Assembly (NCBI RefSeq): GCF_023746595.1
Contig: NZ_CP080572.1
Coordinates: 921,890 to 985,889 of the forward strand
Direction of reading: 5' to 3'
Length of the DNA stretch: 64,000 bases
From: Thermococcus argininiproducens
GTDB lineage: Archaea > Methanobacteriota_B > Thermococci > Thermococcales > Thermococcaceae
The first letter of the stretch is position 1. Every line of letters starts with the position of its first letter. Of the stretch, positions 16,891-25,937 are shown one piece after another. A program made the position numbers and the translations under genes. The notes beneath the pieces are model-generated. The model was not told the DNA's origin, did not search any database, and saw nothing but the letters and a program-made list of their open reading frames with translations.

Positions 16891-17475
16891 TTAGACCTTT
16901 TCTATTAACTCATCTAAAACTTCCTTGAAGCGAGCAGCATCGATCCATTTAATGCCCATTTTCTGGGCCCATGTTAGAATACCAACATCTGCAGAGACTA
17001 TTGTGGCATCTAGTTCTTTGGCAAGTAATATAAGCTCAAAATCTTCTTTACTATCAACTATTCCTTCTCTTAAAGCTTTTCTATAATTTCTCCGAAGTTT
17101 TTGTATAATTGTATTTACGTTCTGGCTATCCACTACACTCTCTCTAACGGCTTTTTCTGCAACTCTGAGTCCTTTATCAATTCTCCTTCGTATGTCTTCA
17201 ATAAGTTCATAAACAACGAAAGCAGGGATTTTAATATCATGAACATTGGGTGGTTTCTTGACAATATAAATTTCTATATTTGGAGAAACCTCTTCCAGTT
17301 CAACAAAATGGGTGACCTCTTTGTAAATTCCAGGTGGCATGTAGAACTCTACTCTCCCAAAAAGACGCTCAGCATATTCTAAGAATTTTTTCATAGCTTC
17401 GGTAGGGTTTTCTCCAAACTTATTTCTGATATCGGGATTTACAAAAATACTTGTATCAAGGATAAAGCGAATCAT
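16891..17475 (-). CDS. Protein-only RNase P (HARP; RNA ligase partner/PIN family)
   Basis: A 194-residue PIN-domain metallonuclease of the COG1458 family. This family was first called RNA ligase partner and later shown to include HARP, the minimal protein-only RNase P that removes tRNA 5' leaders. Visible features: FILDTSIFVNPDIRNKFG at the N-terminus with the first catalytic Asp, a helical insertion (about 80-140, RRRIDKGLRVAEKAV), and DSKEDFELILLAKELDATIVSADVGI carrying further acidic residues. ATG 17475 sits behind GTGAT; the frame extends to GTG 17484, which is part of the SD. RNA-based RNase P should also exist in this lineage. Confidence 0.85.
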   Translation of the reverse strand: MIRFILDTSIFVNPDIRNKFGENPTEAMKKFLEYAERLFGRVEFYMPPGIYKEVTHFVELEEVSPNIEIYIVKKPPNVHDIKIPAFVVYELIEDIRRRIDKGLRVAEKAVRESVVDSQNVNTIIQKLRRNYRKALREGIVDSKEDFELILLAKELDATIVSADVGILTWAQKMGIKWIDAARFKEVLDELIEKV

Positions 17476-17562
17476 TTTTATCACACTCTATTATTGTATC
17501 TCAGACCTTAAAACGGTAACCTTAAATTCTTTCTACTCCTTAACATTCTGGAGGTTGGTGAG

Positions 17563-18759
17563 ATGAAAGTAGGAATAGCGTTTGGGATTAGTGAAATAGC
17601 AGACCCTAAGGCCTTTGAAGAAAAAGCTTCCAAGTTTTTAATGAAACTTGTGGATGAATTTGAAATAGAAGGTGGCACTTTTATATCTTCAAAATCGGAC
17701 ACTAGAGAGGTAGACTTTAAGGATGTAGACATCATTGTTATTTATCCCCTTACAGGAGGAACTGAAAATGCGTTGAAAGAATTTGTTTATTATAGAAAGC
17801 CGATAATTCTTTTTGGAGACTCTTTCAATAACTCCATTGCTGCAGCTATTGAGCTTAGGGAATATTTTAGGGACAACCTAATCCCGACAGCACTTGTGAA
17901 GAGCATTAGTGAACTAAAAGCAGCCATTTTAGGGTATGAGGATATAAAAAACATGCTTGATAAATTCCTCAACATTAGATTGGGTCTTATAGGAAGGACT
18001 TCGATTTGGCTGATAAATGAGAACTTCGGACTTCCTTATATTCATATAAGTTTGAAAAAATTCTACGAGTATTATGATGGAACTACTGAAGCGGAAGGCT
18101 GGAAGGCTGTGGAGGAAATTATTGCAAAAGCCAAGGAGATTAAAGAACCACAAAGAGAAGATCTTGTAAAAGCTGGTAGAATATATGTGGCTCTTAAGAG
18201 AATAATTAATGATTACAAATTGGATGGGTTTGCCATAGGATGCTTTGAAATGCTTAACAAACTTAATGCAACTCCCTGTTTGGCATTAGCAATGCTGAAT
18301 GCAGAGGGGATTCCTGCTGCGTGTGAAGGAGAGCTAAATTCCCTATTAGGGATGCTTATAGTGAGAAAATTCTTTGACAAACCAGCTTTTATGGGCAACA
18401 TAGCAGATTATGGAGAGAACCATATAATCTTGGCCCATTGTACTGCTCCACTAATTGCCAGCTATATTTTAAGGTCACACTTTGAAAGTGGGAAAGGTGT
18501 AGGCGTTGCAGTAAGTCTTCCAAAAGGGAAGGCCTCTTTACTAAAAATTAGAGGAAGAAAGGCAGTGGTAGCAGGAGTTGAAGTTTTGGGCCAAGAGAGG
18601 AGTAAGCATAGATGTAGGACCCAATTAAAGCTTAAAATAGAAGAAGCAAAAGATTTCATTGATGGAACTCTTGGAAACCATCACCTGCTAGTGTATGTGG
18701 ATAGTGAAGAGCTTGCGGACCTTTTGAGTGAACTTGGTTTTGAAGTTATGCTTTACTAG
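17563..18759 (+). CDS. L-fucose isomerase-like protein (COG2407 type), shorter paralogue
   Basis: A 398-residue cytoplasmic protein. Its C-terminal half carries AACEGELNSLLGMLIVRKFF (about residues 262-281), KPAFMGNIADY and HIILAHCTAPL, the same CEG(D/E)...KPxFxxxI...C arrangement as the 494-residue protein at 4309-5793 and as L-fucose isomerase-like proteins generally. Substrate unknown. The start ATG follows GGTTGGTGAG. It stands alone between HARP and the small membrane-protein pair, divergent from HARP with an 87-base shared promoter region. Confidence 0.65.
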   Translation: MKVGIAFGISEIADPKAFEEKASKFLMKLVDEFEIEGGTFISSKSDTREVDFKDVDIIVIYPLTGGTENALKEFVYYRKPIILFGDSFNNSIAAAIELREYFRDNLIPTALVKSISELKAAILGYEDIKNMLDKFLNIRLGLIGRTSIWLINENFGLPYIHISLKKFYEYYDGTTEAEGWKAVEEIIAKAKEIKEPQREDLVKAGRIYVALKRIINDYKLDGFAIGCFEMLNKLNATPCLALAMLNAEGIPAACEGELNSLLGMLIVRKFFDKPAFMGNIADYGENHIILAHCTAPLIASYILRSHFESGKGVGVAVSLPKGKASLLKIRGRKAVVAGVEVLGQERSKHRCRTQLKLKIEEAKDFIDGTLGNHHLLVYVDSEELADLLSELGFEVMLY

Positions 18760-18826
18760 CCATCTTTTCTTTTTGACTAAACATTTATTAATATCTTTGA
18801 TAGTTATTCTTTATATGGTGGTTAGA

Positions 18827-18970
18827 ATGGATGAAAAAGAGAAAAAGATATTAATGTATGTATTGGATAAATTGGTGGACTTTGTTGTCATAACCAGTGC
18901 AGTTGCAGTTGGATTTATTATTGCATCGGGTTTCGTAGCAAAGCAAATAGCTCAAGCATTTGGGGGATAA
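18827..18970 (+). CDS. Very small membrane protein upstream of pilin-like gene
   Basis: A 47-residue protein with a charged N-terminus (MDEKEKKIL) and one long hydrophobic segment (about 17-37, FVVITSAVAVGFIIASGF), ending in AFGG. ATG 18827 is chosen because GGTGG lies just upstream; an in-frame ATG at 18815 overlaps that element. The region further upstream overlaps the end of the COG2407 gene and holds a TATA-like ATTTATTAATA. The next small gene begins 2 bases after its stop, so the two form a unit. No known family recognised. Confidence 0.6.
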   Translation: MDEKEKKILMYVLDKLVDFVVITSAVAVGFIIASGFVAKQIAQAFGG

Positions 18971-18972
18971 AC

Positions 18973-19152
18973 ATGAAAAGGAATGCCCAAGCAGCCATAG
19001 AATATTTGATGATGGTAGCTATTATATTGATAATTGTTTTTGTGGTAATTCGAATAGTTAGGCAAACTGTATTAAATGCGGCTCAAAACATTCAAAACTT
19101 AACTCAGACAATTATTCAAGAATTAGAAAAGGCAAGAGAGGGAGGAGGTTAA
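18973..19152 (+). CDS. Class III signal peptide (archaeal type IV pilin-like) mini-protein
   Basis: A 59-residue protein. The N-terminus reads MKRNAQAAIEYLMM followed by a hydrophobic stretch (AIILIIVFVVI). This matches the class III signal peptide: basic residues, cleavage expected between Ala5 and Gln6, QAxIEY, then a transmembrane helix, as processed by prepilin peptidases such as EppA. The rest is a polar helix (VLNAAQNIQNLTQTIIQ) ending in REGGG. It is among the smallest of such proteins and would form a pilin core or an accessory subunit. It starts 2 bases after the small membrane-protein gene; weak spacing to an SD suggests coupling. Confidence 0.72.
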   Translation: MKRNAQAAIEYLMMVAIILIIVFVVIRIVRQTVLNAAQNIQNLTQTIIQELEKAREGGG

Positions 19153-19552
19153 CTTCTGAGTTTTTTCAAATAACTTAAGGGCAATAATTACAGCATATCC
19201 AGAGCTACTGGCACAAAATGGGGTGTTATACTTGCCAATCATATTACACCGATAATCGATAATTATTTCTTTTCTTAGGTTTTCTGAAATCCTTCTGTTG
19301 AGGAGATTGCTAGTAGGTACATTACATAACACTAGTACTAGTTTTCCGTGTTTATCGTTGATTCATAGGTTGCTGAGTACATTTTCTGTTTTTAAGATGA
19401 TCCTAACGATTAAGGAAAGGGCTATACTTATGATACCACTTACTAGTAATGTTTGCTCTTTTATTCATCATAATTTTTATTGGAAGCTCATCCCACTTGG
19501 GAGTAGGCAAAAGTTTTTATGATTTTTCTCAGTGATTTGTAGGGGATATAAA
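19153..19552. other. 400-base interval, mostly non-coding, with a possible gene fragment on the minus strand
   Basis: No complete gene is supported. On the minus strand an open stretch from about 19350 to 19123 translates to protein-like sequence including GKLVLVLCNVPTSN, then YNTPFCASSSGYAVIIALKLF. Its upstream side is closed by a stop and there is no credible start, so it may be a decayed fragment of a gene whose family I cannot name. The part near 19515-19545 holds the dtdA promoter (AAGTTTTTATG) and its SD. Confidence 0.35.
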
Positions 19553-20374
19553 ATGAAAGTTGTAATGACAACAAAAGTGGATTTGGCTTCTATGAACATC
19601 AGACAAAAATTAACTGAAAATTTCGGATTTAAAGAAACCGATCAAGAATTTGATGATAGTGTGGTCTATCAGAACAGAGAGACCATCTTATTAACTACAA
19701 ATAGGGAAATGATATACTATGATAACCTTGATTTGGAGATAAAAAGACAGCTTGGAATAACCCCTGAGATTATAATATTTGCATCAAGGCACTCAAGTCA
19801 GCAAAGATTGCCCGCTTTAACAACACATGTTACAGGTAACTGGGGAAAAGCTATGTATGGAGGAAAAGATGATAGTTTGGCCCTTTCCCAACCAATAGCG
19901 ATGAAACTGGCACTTTTAAAGCTAAATGAACTTAATGATTTGGGATGGACAGTGTGTTATGAGGCCACGCACCACGGACCAAGTGAACTTAATGTGCCCT
20001 CTTTATTTATAGAAATTGGATCTAGCGAGGAGGAGTGGAAAAATGATAAAGCAGGGGAGATCGTTGCAGAGACTATCTTGTACGTGATTAATAATTATGA
20101 TAGAAATCACAACTTTAAAACAGTGATTGGGATCGGTGGTGGTCATTATGCTCCAAAACAAACCAAGACTGCGCTAGATTCGGAACTTGCATTTTCTCAC
20201 ATAGTGGCAAAATATGCACATCCTATTTCAAAGGAGATGCTTCTTAAAGCTATAAACAGGACTTCAGGTGTAGTAAATGGTATTTATGTGGATTGGAAGG
20301 GTAGTAAAGGGGAAACGAAACAGGTGGCTAGAGCTATTGCAGAAGAATTTGATTTGGAGTTTATTAAGGACTAA
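19553..20374 (+). CDS. dtdA: D-aminoacyl-tRNA deacylase, archaeal type (DTD2)
   Basis: A 273-residue Zn-dependent hydrolase that frees D-amino acids from mischarged tRNA (COG1650). Recognisable stretches: [20 protein letters not shown] (about 75-95), [13 protein letters not shown] (about 140-152) and [14 protein letters not shown] (about 188-201), which supply His residues for metal or tRNA contacts. ATG 19553 lies 6 bases behind AGGGGA; the longer frame from GTG 19532 is not used. The length fits the family. It stands alone ahead of the ftsZ operon. Confidence 0.92.
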   Translation: MKVVMTTKVDLASMNIRQKLTENFGFKETDQEFDDSVVYQNRETILLTTNREMIYYDNLDLEIKRQLGITPEIIIFASRHSSQQRLPALTTHVTGNWGKAMYGGKDDSLALSQPIAMKLALLKLNELNDLGWTVCYEATHHGPSELNVPSLFIEIGSSEEEWKNDKAGEIVAETILYVINNYDRNHNFKTVIGIGGGHYAPKQTKTALDSELAFSHIVAKYAHPISKEMLLKAINRTSGVVNGIYVDWKGSKGETKQVARAIAEEFDLEFIKD

Positions 20375-20432
20375 CAAAGAAGCGAAATGTTTAAAGGTTT
20401 AAAAGTACACATTTAAATATCAGTTGAACTAA

Positions 20433-20453
20433 CTTAGCTAAGGTTTATATATG
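20433..20453 (+). promoter_or_regulatory. ftsZ promoter: palindrome CTTAGCTAAG adjoining TATA box
   Basis: A perfect 10-base palindrome (20433-20442) abuts the TATA element GGTTTATATATG (20442-20453). It occupies the BRE position, so a bound protein would block TFB. This makes it a candidate operator for the ftsZ-secE-spt5 region. The regulator is unknown. Confidence 0.4.
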
Positions 20454-20504
20454 TAGAGAATGTGAAAAAACATTTAGAACTGTTATCGGCCGGAGGGTGA
20501 AAAG

Positions 20505-21626
20505 ATGTTGAAATTGATTGAAAATGCAATAGAAAGAACATCTGCAGGAGCAAGTACTCCAGTTGAAGTTCAAACACCAACTTCTGACATTGATGAAGAA
20601 CTTAAGAAAATTCTGGAACAAGTGCAAGCAAAAATCTATGTTATTGGTGTTGGTGGGGCTGGATGTAATACTATCAATAGGATGATGGAAGTTGGAATTC
20701 AAGGAGCAAGAGTAATTGCTGTCAATACTGATGCTCAAGATCTTTTAAAGATAAGAGCCCATAAAAAAATCCTGATTGGAAAGGACCTTACAAGAGGACT
20801 TGGTGCAGGAAACAATCCAAAAGTTGGTGAAGAAGCGGCGAAAGAGAGTGAAAGGGATATTAGGGATGCTCTTGAAGGGGCCGATATGGTGTTCATCACT
20901 TGTGGTCTTGGTGGGGGTACTGGTACTGGTGCGGCCCCAATAGTTGCTGAGCTTGCAAAGAAAATGGGAGCTCTAACAGTTTCAGTAGTCACACTCCCAT
21001 TCACAGTTGAGGGAATAAGAAGAATTAAAAATGCAGAGTATGGTCTTGAAAGACTCAGAAAGAACAGTGATACTGTAATTGTGATCCCCAATGATAAACT
21101 TATGGAAGTTGCCCCGAATTTGCCAATTCAAATGGCATTTAAGGTTTCAGATGAGATTCTTGTGCAAGCTGTTAAAGGCATTACAGAGCTCATAACCAGA
21201 CCAGGTCTAATCAACTTGGACTTTGCTGATGTAAGGGCTGTGATGAAAGACGGTGGCATTGCTATGATTGGTATTGGAGAGAGTGACAGTGAAAAGAGGG
21301 CATTAGAAGCCGCAAACCAGGCTTTGAACAGTCCTCTCTTGGACGTTGATATAAGCGGTGCTAAGGGAGCATTGATAAGTATTGCTGGAAGCGATGTTAA
21401 ACTTGAGGAGGCCCAACAGATAATAGAACTGGTTACAAGTAAACTTGATCCAGAAGCCCAGGTTATTTGGGGAATTCAGTTAGATCATGATCTTGAGAAG
21501 ACAATAAGAGTGATGGTCGTTGTTACTGGAGTAAGCTCCCCATATGCTGTTGTTGAGGAGGCAGAGGCACCATATTCTTTTGAAGAGGAAAGAAAGATCG
21601 TTAAAATTGATTTAACTGAGCTTTAG
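20505..21626 (+). CDS. ftsZ: FtsZ, tubulin-like cell division GTPase
   Basis: A 373-residue FtsZ that polymerises with GTP into the division ring. After a variable N-terminal tail of about 42 residues come [17 protein letters not shown] (G1), the tubulin signature [11 protein letters not shown] (about 139-149), NDKL and the T7-loop [11 protein letters not shown] (about 236-246), with which one subunit hydrolyses the next one's GTP. The C-terminal tail is short and acidic. The ATG follows GGAGGGTGAAAAG. The place directly upstream of secE-spt5-rpl11 is conserved in Euryarchaea. A second ftsZ is expected elsewhere. Confidence 0.96.
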   Translation: MLKLIENAIERTSAGASTPVEVQTPTSDIDEELKKILEQVQAKIYVIGVGGAGCNTINRMMEVGIQGARVIAVNTDAQDLLKIRAHKKILIGKDLTRGLGAGNNPKVGEEAAKESERDIRDALEGADMVFITCGLGGGTGTGAAPIVAELAKKMGALTVSVVTLPFTVEGIRRIKNAEYGLERLRKNSDTVIVIPNDKLMEVAPNLPIQMAFKVSDEILVQAVKGITELITRPGLINLDFADVRAVMKDGGIAMIGIGESDSEKRALEAANQALNSPLLDVDISGAKGALISIAGSDVKLEEAQQIIELVTSKLDPEAQVIWGIQLDHDLEKTIRVMVVVTGVSSPYAVVEEAEAPYSFEEERKIVKIDLTEL

Positions 21627-21751
21627 AGGGCTTTGTTTTGTCTTTACTTTTTCATGAATTTTTCCTAAAGTTGTAGGTCTACTGAGTAATAAGGATAACT
21701 TTTAAATACTCTATGAATAGTCAACTCTGAAGGTTGTGAGGGGTGTGGAAA

Positions 21752-21940
21752 ATGGCAGAGAGCTATATGGAAAAGTTTAAGAGTTTCCTCTCTGAGTCCA
21801 AGAGGGTTTTCCTAGTCACAAAAAAACCGGGTTGGAAAGAATACAAACTTGCTGCTAAAATAACGGGCATTGGGATAATTTTGGTTGGTATTATTGGGAT
21901 GCTCATCCGTGTTATTGGCTCTTTAGTTCAAGGAACTTGA
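21752..21940 (+). CDS. secE: SecE/Sec61-gamma protein translocase subunit
   Basis: A 62-residue subunit of the SecYEG protein channel. An amphipathic helix (about 8-35, FLSESKRVFLVTKKPGWKEY) precedes a single transmembrane helix (about 39-57, ITGIGIILVGIIGMLI), as in archaeal Sec61-gamma. ATG 21752 sits behind GAGGGGTG; a GTG at 21743 in the same frame is not used. It lies 18 bases ahead of spt5 and belongs to the conserved secE-spt5-rpl11 cluster. Confidence 0.93.
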   Translation: MAESYMEKFKSFLSESKRVFLVTKKPGWKEYKLAAKITGIGIILVGIIGMLIRVIGSLVQGT

Positions 21941-21958
21941 GGTTAATCGGTGATAAAG

Positions 21959-22417
21959 ATGAGTGAGAACAAAATATTTGCAGTACGTGTAACAGTAGGT
22001 CAAGAGGAGAATACAGCTAAGCTTATTTACAGTAAGGCCAAAACTTACGGCTTGCCCATTATGGCTATATTATCTCCCTCAAAAGTTAGGGGGTATATTT
22101 TTGTTGAGGCCATAGAAAAAGCTGCTGTGGATGAGGCAATAAGAGGCATCAGGCATGCAAAAGGTACACTTCCAGGACCAATCTCATTTGGTGAAATAGA
22201 GCATTTTCTAGAAGAGAAACCTGCTGTTAGTGGATTTGAGCCAGGAGATATCGTTGAATTAATTGCTGGTCCATTTAAGGGTGAGAAAGCTAAAGTTGTC
22301 AGAGTTGATGAATCAAAAGATGAGATTGTTGTTGAACTAATTGGGGCAATAGTACCAATCCCCGTAACTGTTAGAGGAGAATACGTTAGGCTTATAAGCA
22401 AACGCTCAGAGGAGTAG
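21959..22417 (+). CDS. spt5: Transcription elongation factor Spt5 (archaeal NusG)
   Basis: A 152-residue protein with an NGN domain (about 5-85, [20 protein letters not shown]...KGYIFVEA-like region) and a KOW domain (about 95-150, [21 protein letters not shown]). With Spt4 it clamps RNA polymerase over the cleft for processive elongation; the KOW part contacts ribosomes or factors. ATG 21959 lies behind CGGTGAT; the frame also begins at GTG 21950, part of that SD. It sits between secE and rpl11, the classical location. Confidence 0.95.
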   Translation: MSENKIFAVRVTVGQEENTAKLIYSKAKTYGLPIMAILSPSKVRGYIFVEAIEKAAVDEAIRGIRHAKGTLPGPISFGEIEHFLEEKPAVSGFEPGDIVELIAGPFKGEKAKVVRVDESKDEIVVELIGAIVPIPVTVRGEYVRLISKRSEE

Positions 22418-22430
22418 AGGGGTGAAGAGA

Positions 22431-22922
22431 ATGGCAAAGAAACAAATCGTTGAGGTGTTAGTTGAAGGTGGTAAAGCTACTCCCGGTCCTCCATTGGGTC
22501 CAGCTATTGGTCCACTGGGATTAAATGTTAAGCAAGTTGTTGACAGAATAAACGAGGCAACAAAAGACTTTGCTGGAATGCAAGTACCGGTCAAGATTAT
22601 TGTTGATCCAGTGACGAGGCAATTTGAGATAGAAGTGGGGACTCCACCAGTAAGCCAACTCATAAAGAAGGAACTAAGTCTAGAAAAAGGATCGGATGAA
22701 CCTACAAGAAACATTGTGGGTAATCTAACAATGGAGCAAGTAATTAAAATTGCAAGGGCAAAGAAACAGCAAATGCTAGCAGCTGACTTAAAAGCAGCTG
22801 CCAAGGAGGTTATTGGAACAGCTTTAAGCATGGGTGTCACTATTGAAGGCAAGGATCCAAGAGAAGTGCAGAAAGAGATTGATGAAGGAATTTATGATGA
22901 AGTATTTGCAAAGGAAGAGTGA
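22431..22922 (+). CDS. rpl11: Ribosomal protein L11
   Basis: A 163-residue L11. It contains [23 protein letters not shown] (about 14-36), the Pro-rich N-terminal domain that forms the GTPase centre with 23S rRNA, and a C-terminal RNA-binding domain (about 75-140). The archaeal C-terminal tail is present. ATG 22431 follows GAGGGGTGAAGAG. It lies 13 bases after spt5. Confidence 0.96.
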   Translation: MAKKQIVEVLVEGGKATPGPPLGPAIGPLGLNVKQVVDRINEATKDFAGMQVPVKIIVDPVTRQFEIEVGTPPVSQLIKKELSLEKGSDEPTRNIVGNLTMEQVIKIARAKKQQMLAADLKAAAKEVIGTALSMGVTIEGKDPREVQKEIDEGIYDEVFAKEE

Positions 22923-23003
22923 GGGAAAAGTTTAAAAATCTCCTCTTTTACGAATTTTTGATTTTTCCTTCCAGTTTAAATAAAAAAGAGGGAGGTCAGA
23001 AAA

Positions 23004-23654
23004 ATGGCCTTTGATAGGCAAAAAATCGTGGAAGCGGTGAAGGAGGCAAAGGCCCGGGCTAAGCCGCGTAACTTCACACAGACCTTCGAAGTGGCAGTAA
23101 ACCTCAAGGATATTGACCTTAAAAAACCTGAGAATAGGTTTAAGCTTGAGGTTGTTCTGCCACATGGTCGTGGGAAGGAACCAAAAATCGCGGTCATCGC
23201 TGATGGTGCCGTTGCCGAGGCGGCTAAAAAGCTCGGGCTTAGGGTAATTAGTGGTGAGGAATTGGAAGAATTGGGGAGCAATCCAAGGGCTGCGAGGAAA
23301 ATAGCAAAGAACTACGACTTTTTCATTGCGGCTGCCCCATTGATGCCAAAAATTGGTAGGTACTTGGGTAGATATTTAGGTCCAAGAAACAAAATGCCTG
23401 TAGTAGTTCCTCCAATGGTAACAGACCTTACCCCATTCGTTGAGAAACTTAAAAAGACCGTTAGAATACAACTTAAGAACAATCCAGTAGTCCATGCTCC
23501 AGTTGGTACTGAGGCTATGGAAGACGAGAAACTTGCTGAAAACATTGAGACAGTACTCAATGCAATAATAGGAAAACTTGAGAGGGGAGAAAACCAAGTC
23601 AAGTCAGCATACGTCAAAACAACAATGGGCCCAGCTGTAAAAATAGAGGGGTGA
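23004..23654 (+). CDS. rpl1: Ribosomal protein L1
   Basis: A 216-residue L1 of the mobile stalk near the E site. [35 protein letters not shown] (about 117-127) and [17 protein letters not shown] at the C-terminus are family hallmarks. It follows an 81-base gap after rpl11 containing AAAGTTTAAAAATC, a likely internal promoter, and a GGGAGGT SD. Archaeal L1 often represses its own operon by binding mRNA; no such site was identified here. Confidence 0.96.
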   Translation: MAFDRQKIVEAVKEAKARAKPRNFTQTFEVAVNLKDIDLKKPENRFKLEVVLPHGRGKEPKIAVIADGAVAEAAKKLGLRVISGEELEELGSNPRAARKIAKNYDFFIAAAPLMPKIGRYLGRYLGPRNKMPVVVPPMVTDLTPFVEKLKKTVRIQLKNNPVVHAPVGTEAMEDEKLAENIETVLNAIIGKLERGENQVKSAYVKTTMGPAVKIEG

Positions 23655-23659
23655 TATAG

Positions 23660-24676
23660 ATGGCTCATGTTGCTGAGTGGAAGAAAAAAGAAGTAGAAGA
23701 ACTTGCTGAGCTTATCAAAAGTTACCCAGTAGTTGCACTGGTAGATGTGGCAGATGTTCCAGCTTATCCATTATCAAAGATGAGAGAGAGCCTTAGGGGT
23801 AAGGCAATTTTCAGGGTTTCAAGAAATACATTAATTGAAATTGCCCTCAGAAAAGCAGCACAAGAACTTGGAAATCCTGAGATTGAGAAGCTTGTTGATT
23901 ACATTCAGGGTGGAGCAGGAATACTTGTAACTGAGATGAATCCATTTAAGCTCTATAAATTCCTTGAAGAAAGCAAAAAGCCAGCTCCAGCAAAACCTGG
24001 GGTTCCAGCACCAAGAGACATTGTAGTTCCAGCAGGTCCGACACCACTATCCCCCGGACCTCTTGTTGGTGAGATGCAAGCTTTGGGAATTCCTGCAAGA
24101 ATTGAGAAAGGTAAGGTATCAATACAAAAAGATACAGTTGTATTAAAAACAGGCGAGATTATAACTCCTCAACTGGCTAATATACTTAATCAGCTTGGAA
24201 TTGAGCCTCTTGAAGTAGGTCTCAAGCTACTCGCAGCTTATGAGGATGGTATTGTTTACACTCCAGAGGTACTTGCAATTGATGAAGAACAATACATTAG
24301 CATGCTTCAACAAGCTTATATGCACGCGTTTAACTTGTCAGTTAATGTGGCATATCCAACGAAGCAAACAATTGAAGCAATTATACAAAAGGCATTCCTG
24401 GGTGCAAAGAATGTCGCTGTGGAAGCAGGTTATGTTACCAAAGAGACTGCTGGAGATATACTTGGCAAGGCCTTCAGAATTGCATTGCTCATAGCTCAAG
24501 AGTTACCAGAGGAGTTGCTTGACGAGAAGACCAAAGAGCTTTTAAACCAACAAGCACAAGTTATAGCGGCTCAGCCTCAGCCAGCTGAAGAGGCTGAGGA
24601 AAAAGTTGAAGAAGAAGAGGAAGAGGAGAAGGAAGAAGAGGAGGCTCTCGCTGGCTTGGGAGCCTTATTTGGCTGA
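23660..24676 (+). CDS. rpl10: Ribosomal protein L10 (acidic P0 homologue)
   Basis: A 338-residue archaeal P0. The N-terminal rRNA-binding domain carries [23 protein letters not shown] (about 25-47). The insertion domain follows, and a helical spine carries L12 dimers. The tail is strongly acidic ([19 protein letters not shown]) and ends in [10 protein letters not shown], the factor-recruiting peptide shared with L12. The ATG follows GGGTGATATAG, 5 bases after rpl1. Confidence 0.96.
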   Translation: MAHVAEWKKKEVEELAELIKSYPVVALVDVADVPAYPLSKMRESLRGKAIFRVSRNTLIEIALRKAAQELGNPEIEKLVDYIQGGAGILVTEMNPFKLYKFLEESKKPAPAKPGVPAPRDIVVPAGPTPLSPGPLVGEMQALGIPARIEKGKVSIQKDTVVLKTGEIITPQLANILNQLGIEPLEVGLKLLAAYEDGIVYTPEVLAIDEEQYISMLQQAYMHAFNLSVNVAYPTKQTIEAIIQKAFLGAKNVAVEAGYVTKETAGDILGKAFRIALLIAQELPEELLDEKTKELLNQQAQVIAAQPQPAEEAEEKVEEEEEEEKEEEEALAGLGALFG

Positions 24677-24724
24677 TGCGCATCTAATAATGGGAAAATA
24701 AAGATAACTTGGAGGTGTAAGGAG

Positions 24725-25039
24725 ATGGAGTATGTATACGCTGCTTTATTGTTACACGCTGCTGGTAAGGAGATAACTGAGGAGAACATAAAGAACCTCC
24801 TTCAAGCTGCTGGTGTGGAAGTTGATGATGCAAGAGTGAAGGCTCTAGTTGCAGCCCTTGAGGGAGTTAACATTGAGGAAGTTATTGAGAAAGCTGCAAT
24901 GCCAGTTGCAGTTGCAGCTGCTCCAGCTGCAGCTCCAGCTGCTGAGGCTGCAGCAGAGGAAGCTCCAGCAGAAGAGGAAGAAGAGGAAGAGGAGAAGGAA
25001 GAAGAGGCGCTTGCTGGACTTGGTGCACTCTTCGGCTGA
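24725..25039 (+). CDS. rpl12: Ribosomal protein L12 (archaeal P1)
   Basis: A 104-residue stalk protein. The N-terminal dimerisation domain [21 protein letters not shown] binds the L10 spine. An Ala/Pro hinge (about 60-80) follows, then an acidic run and the terminal [10 protein letters not shown] that binds elongation factors. The SD is GGAGGTGTAAGGAG. It is the last gene of the L11-L1-L10-L12 block. T-rich sequence follows. Confidence 0.96.
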   Translation: MEYVYAALLLHAAGKEITEENIKNLLQAAGVEVDDARVKALVAALEGVNIEEVIEKAAMPVAVAAAPAAAPAAEAAAEEAPAEEEEEEEEKEEEALAGLGALFG

Positions 25040-25197
25040 AATCTCTTCTATTTTCTCCTTTCAATTATATTTATAATGCAACACCTTTTTAAAGCTCTTG
25101 CACTCTGCTTATAATGTATGAATTACTATTTCTGAACCAAAGGGTAAAAAGTAGGGTTTTGAGGGTACATTTTGTGAAAATTGAAGAAAATAAAAAC

Positions 25198-25668
25198 TCA
25201 TTTCATTTTTCTTTTTGAAAGTTTTAAATGTTGGCTTCCTTGGTAAGTGCCACGGTACGGTTTGCTTGAGGGTTCTTCAAGGCAGTGGAATGCTATTTGT
25301 ACAAATCTTTCTCCGTAGTAAAGCACCACCTCTTCTTCAGAGGAGTTGAACAGTGCCAAGGTGAGGTTTCCGTCCCATCCTGGATCGACCCAAGCAAAAC
25401 TTCCTAAAAGACCTTCCCGTGCAAAGGTGCTTCTTAGCCTCATGTCACCCATGACATCATCGGGGAGTTTCACTCTTTCTAGGGTTAGTATTAGTGCATG
25501 ACCTTTAGGAGGAATAGTCACTTTCCCTTCTTTTTCGACATCTATGAACTTCCCATTTACCATAGCTTCTTTTCCAACCCTCAGATCGTAGCCTGCCGGT
25601 TGAAGAGATTTCTCGTTGAAAGGTTCAATCAGTATTTCCTTTCTAATTTTATGATCTGGGAGTATCAT
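25198..25668 (-). CDS. dcd: dCTP deaminase
   Basis: A 156-residue trimeric deaminase that converts dCTP to dUTP, feeding dTTP synthesis, and belongs to the dUTPase superfamily. It begins MILPDHKIRKEI and contains LQPAGYDLRVG (about 28-38), RLRSTFAREGLLGSFAWVDPGWDG (about 87-110) with the phosphate-binding and catalytic region, and the C-terminal YRGTYQGS. I start at ATG 25668 behind GGTGATAAA. The longer frame runs back through the antisense of the tRNA-Arg gene and is an artefact. Confidence 0.94.
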   Translation of the reverse strand: MILPDHKIRKEILIEPFNEKSLQPAGYDLRVGKEAMVNGKFIDVEKEGKVTIPPKGHALILTLERVKLPDDVMGDMRLRSTFAREGLLGSFAWVDPGWDGNLTLALFNSSEEEVVLYYGERFVQIAFHCLEEPSSKPYRGTYQGSQHLKLSKRKMK

Positions 25669-25715
25669 TTTATCACCGCAACTTTTATGTAGGCACCGTG
25701 TTATAACTTTTTTGA

Positions 25716-25791
<76 letters not shown>

Positions 25792-25937
25792 AAATACCGG
25801 TTTCTTATAGTTTCTTTCGAACAACAAGTTATTTTAAGCTCTTAAATTCTTTAATGAGAAACTGTGATCTATGGAACTTTCGTTTCACCGAGTTCCTAAA
25901 AATCTTTTAAGTTCTATGTTTATTAGGGTGATATCAT

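Noticed and set aside
22045..23668. Several minus-strand frames of 100-148 codons under spt5, rpl11 and rpl1
   Set aside because: They are antisense to certain ribosomal and Spt5 genes and show Ser/Ile-rich antisense composition.
24600..25036. Repeat between the 3' ends of rpl10 and rpl12
   Set aside because: It is the known shared acidic P-stalk tail (ending [10 protein letters not shown]), not a mobile or regulatory repeat.
24849..25076. Leu/Gln/Lys-rich plus-strand frame over rpl12
   Set aside because: An out-of-frame reading of the Ala/Pro hinge and acidic tail of L12.
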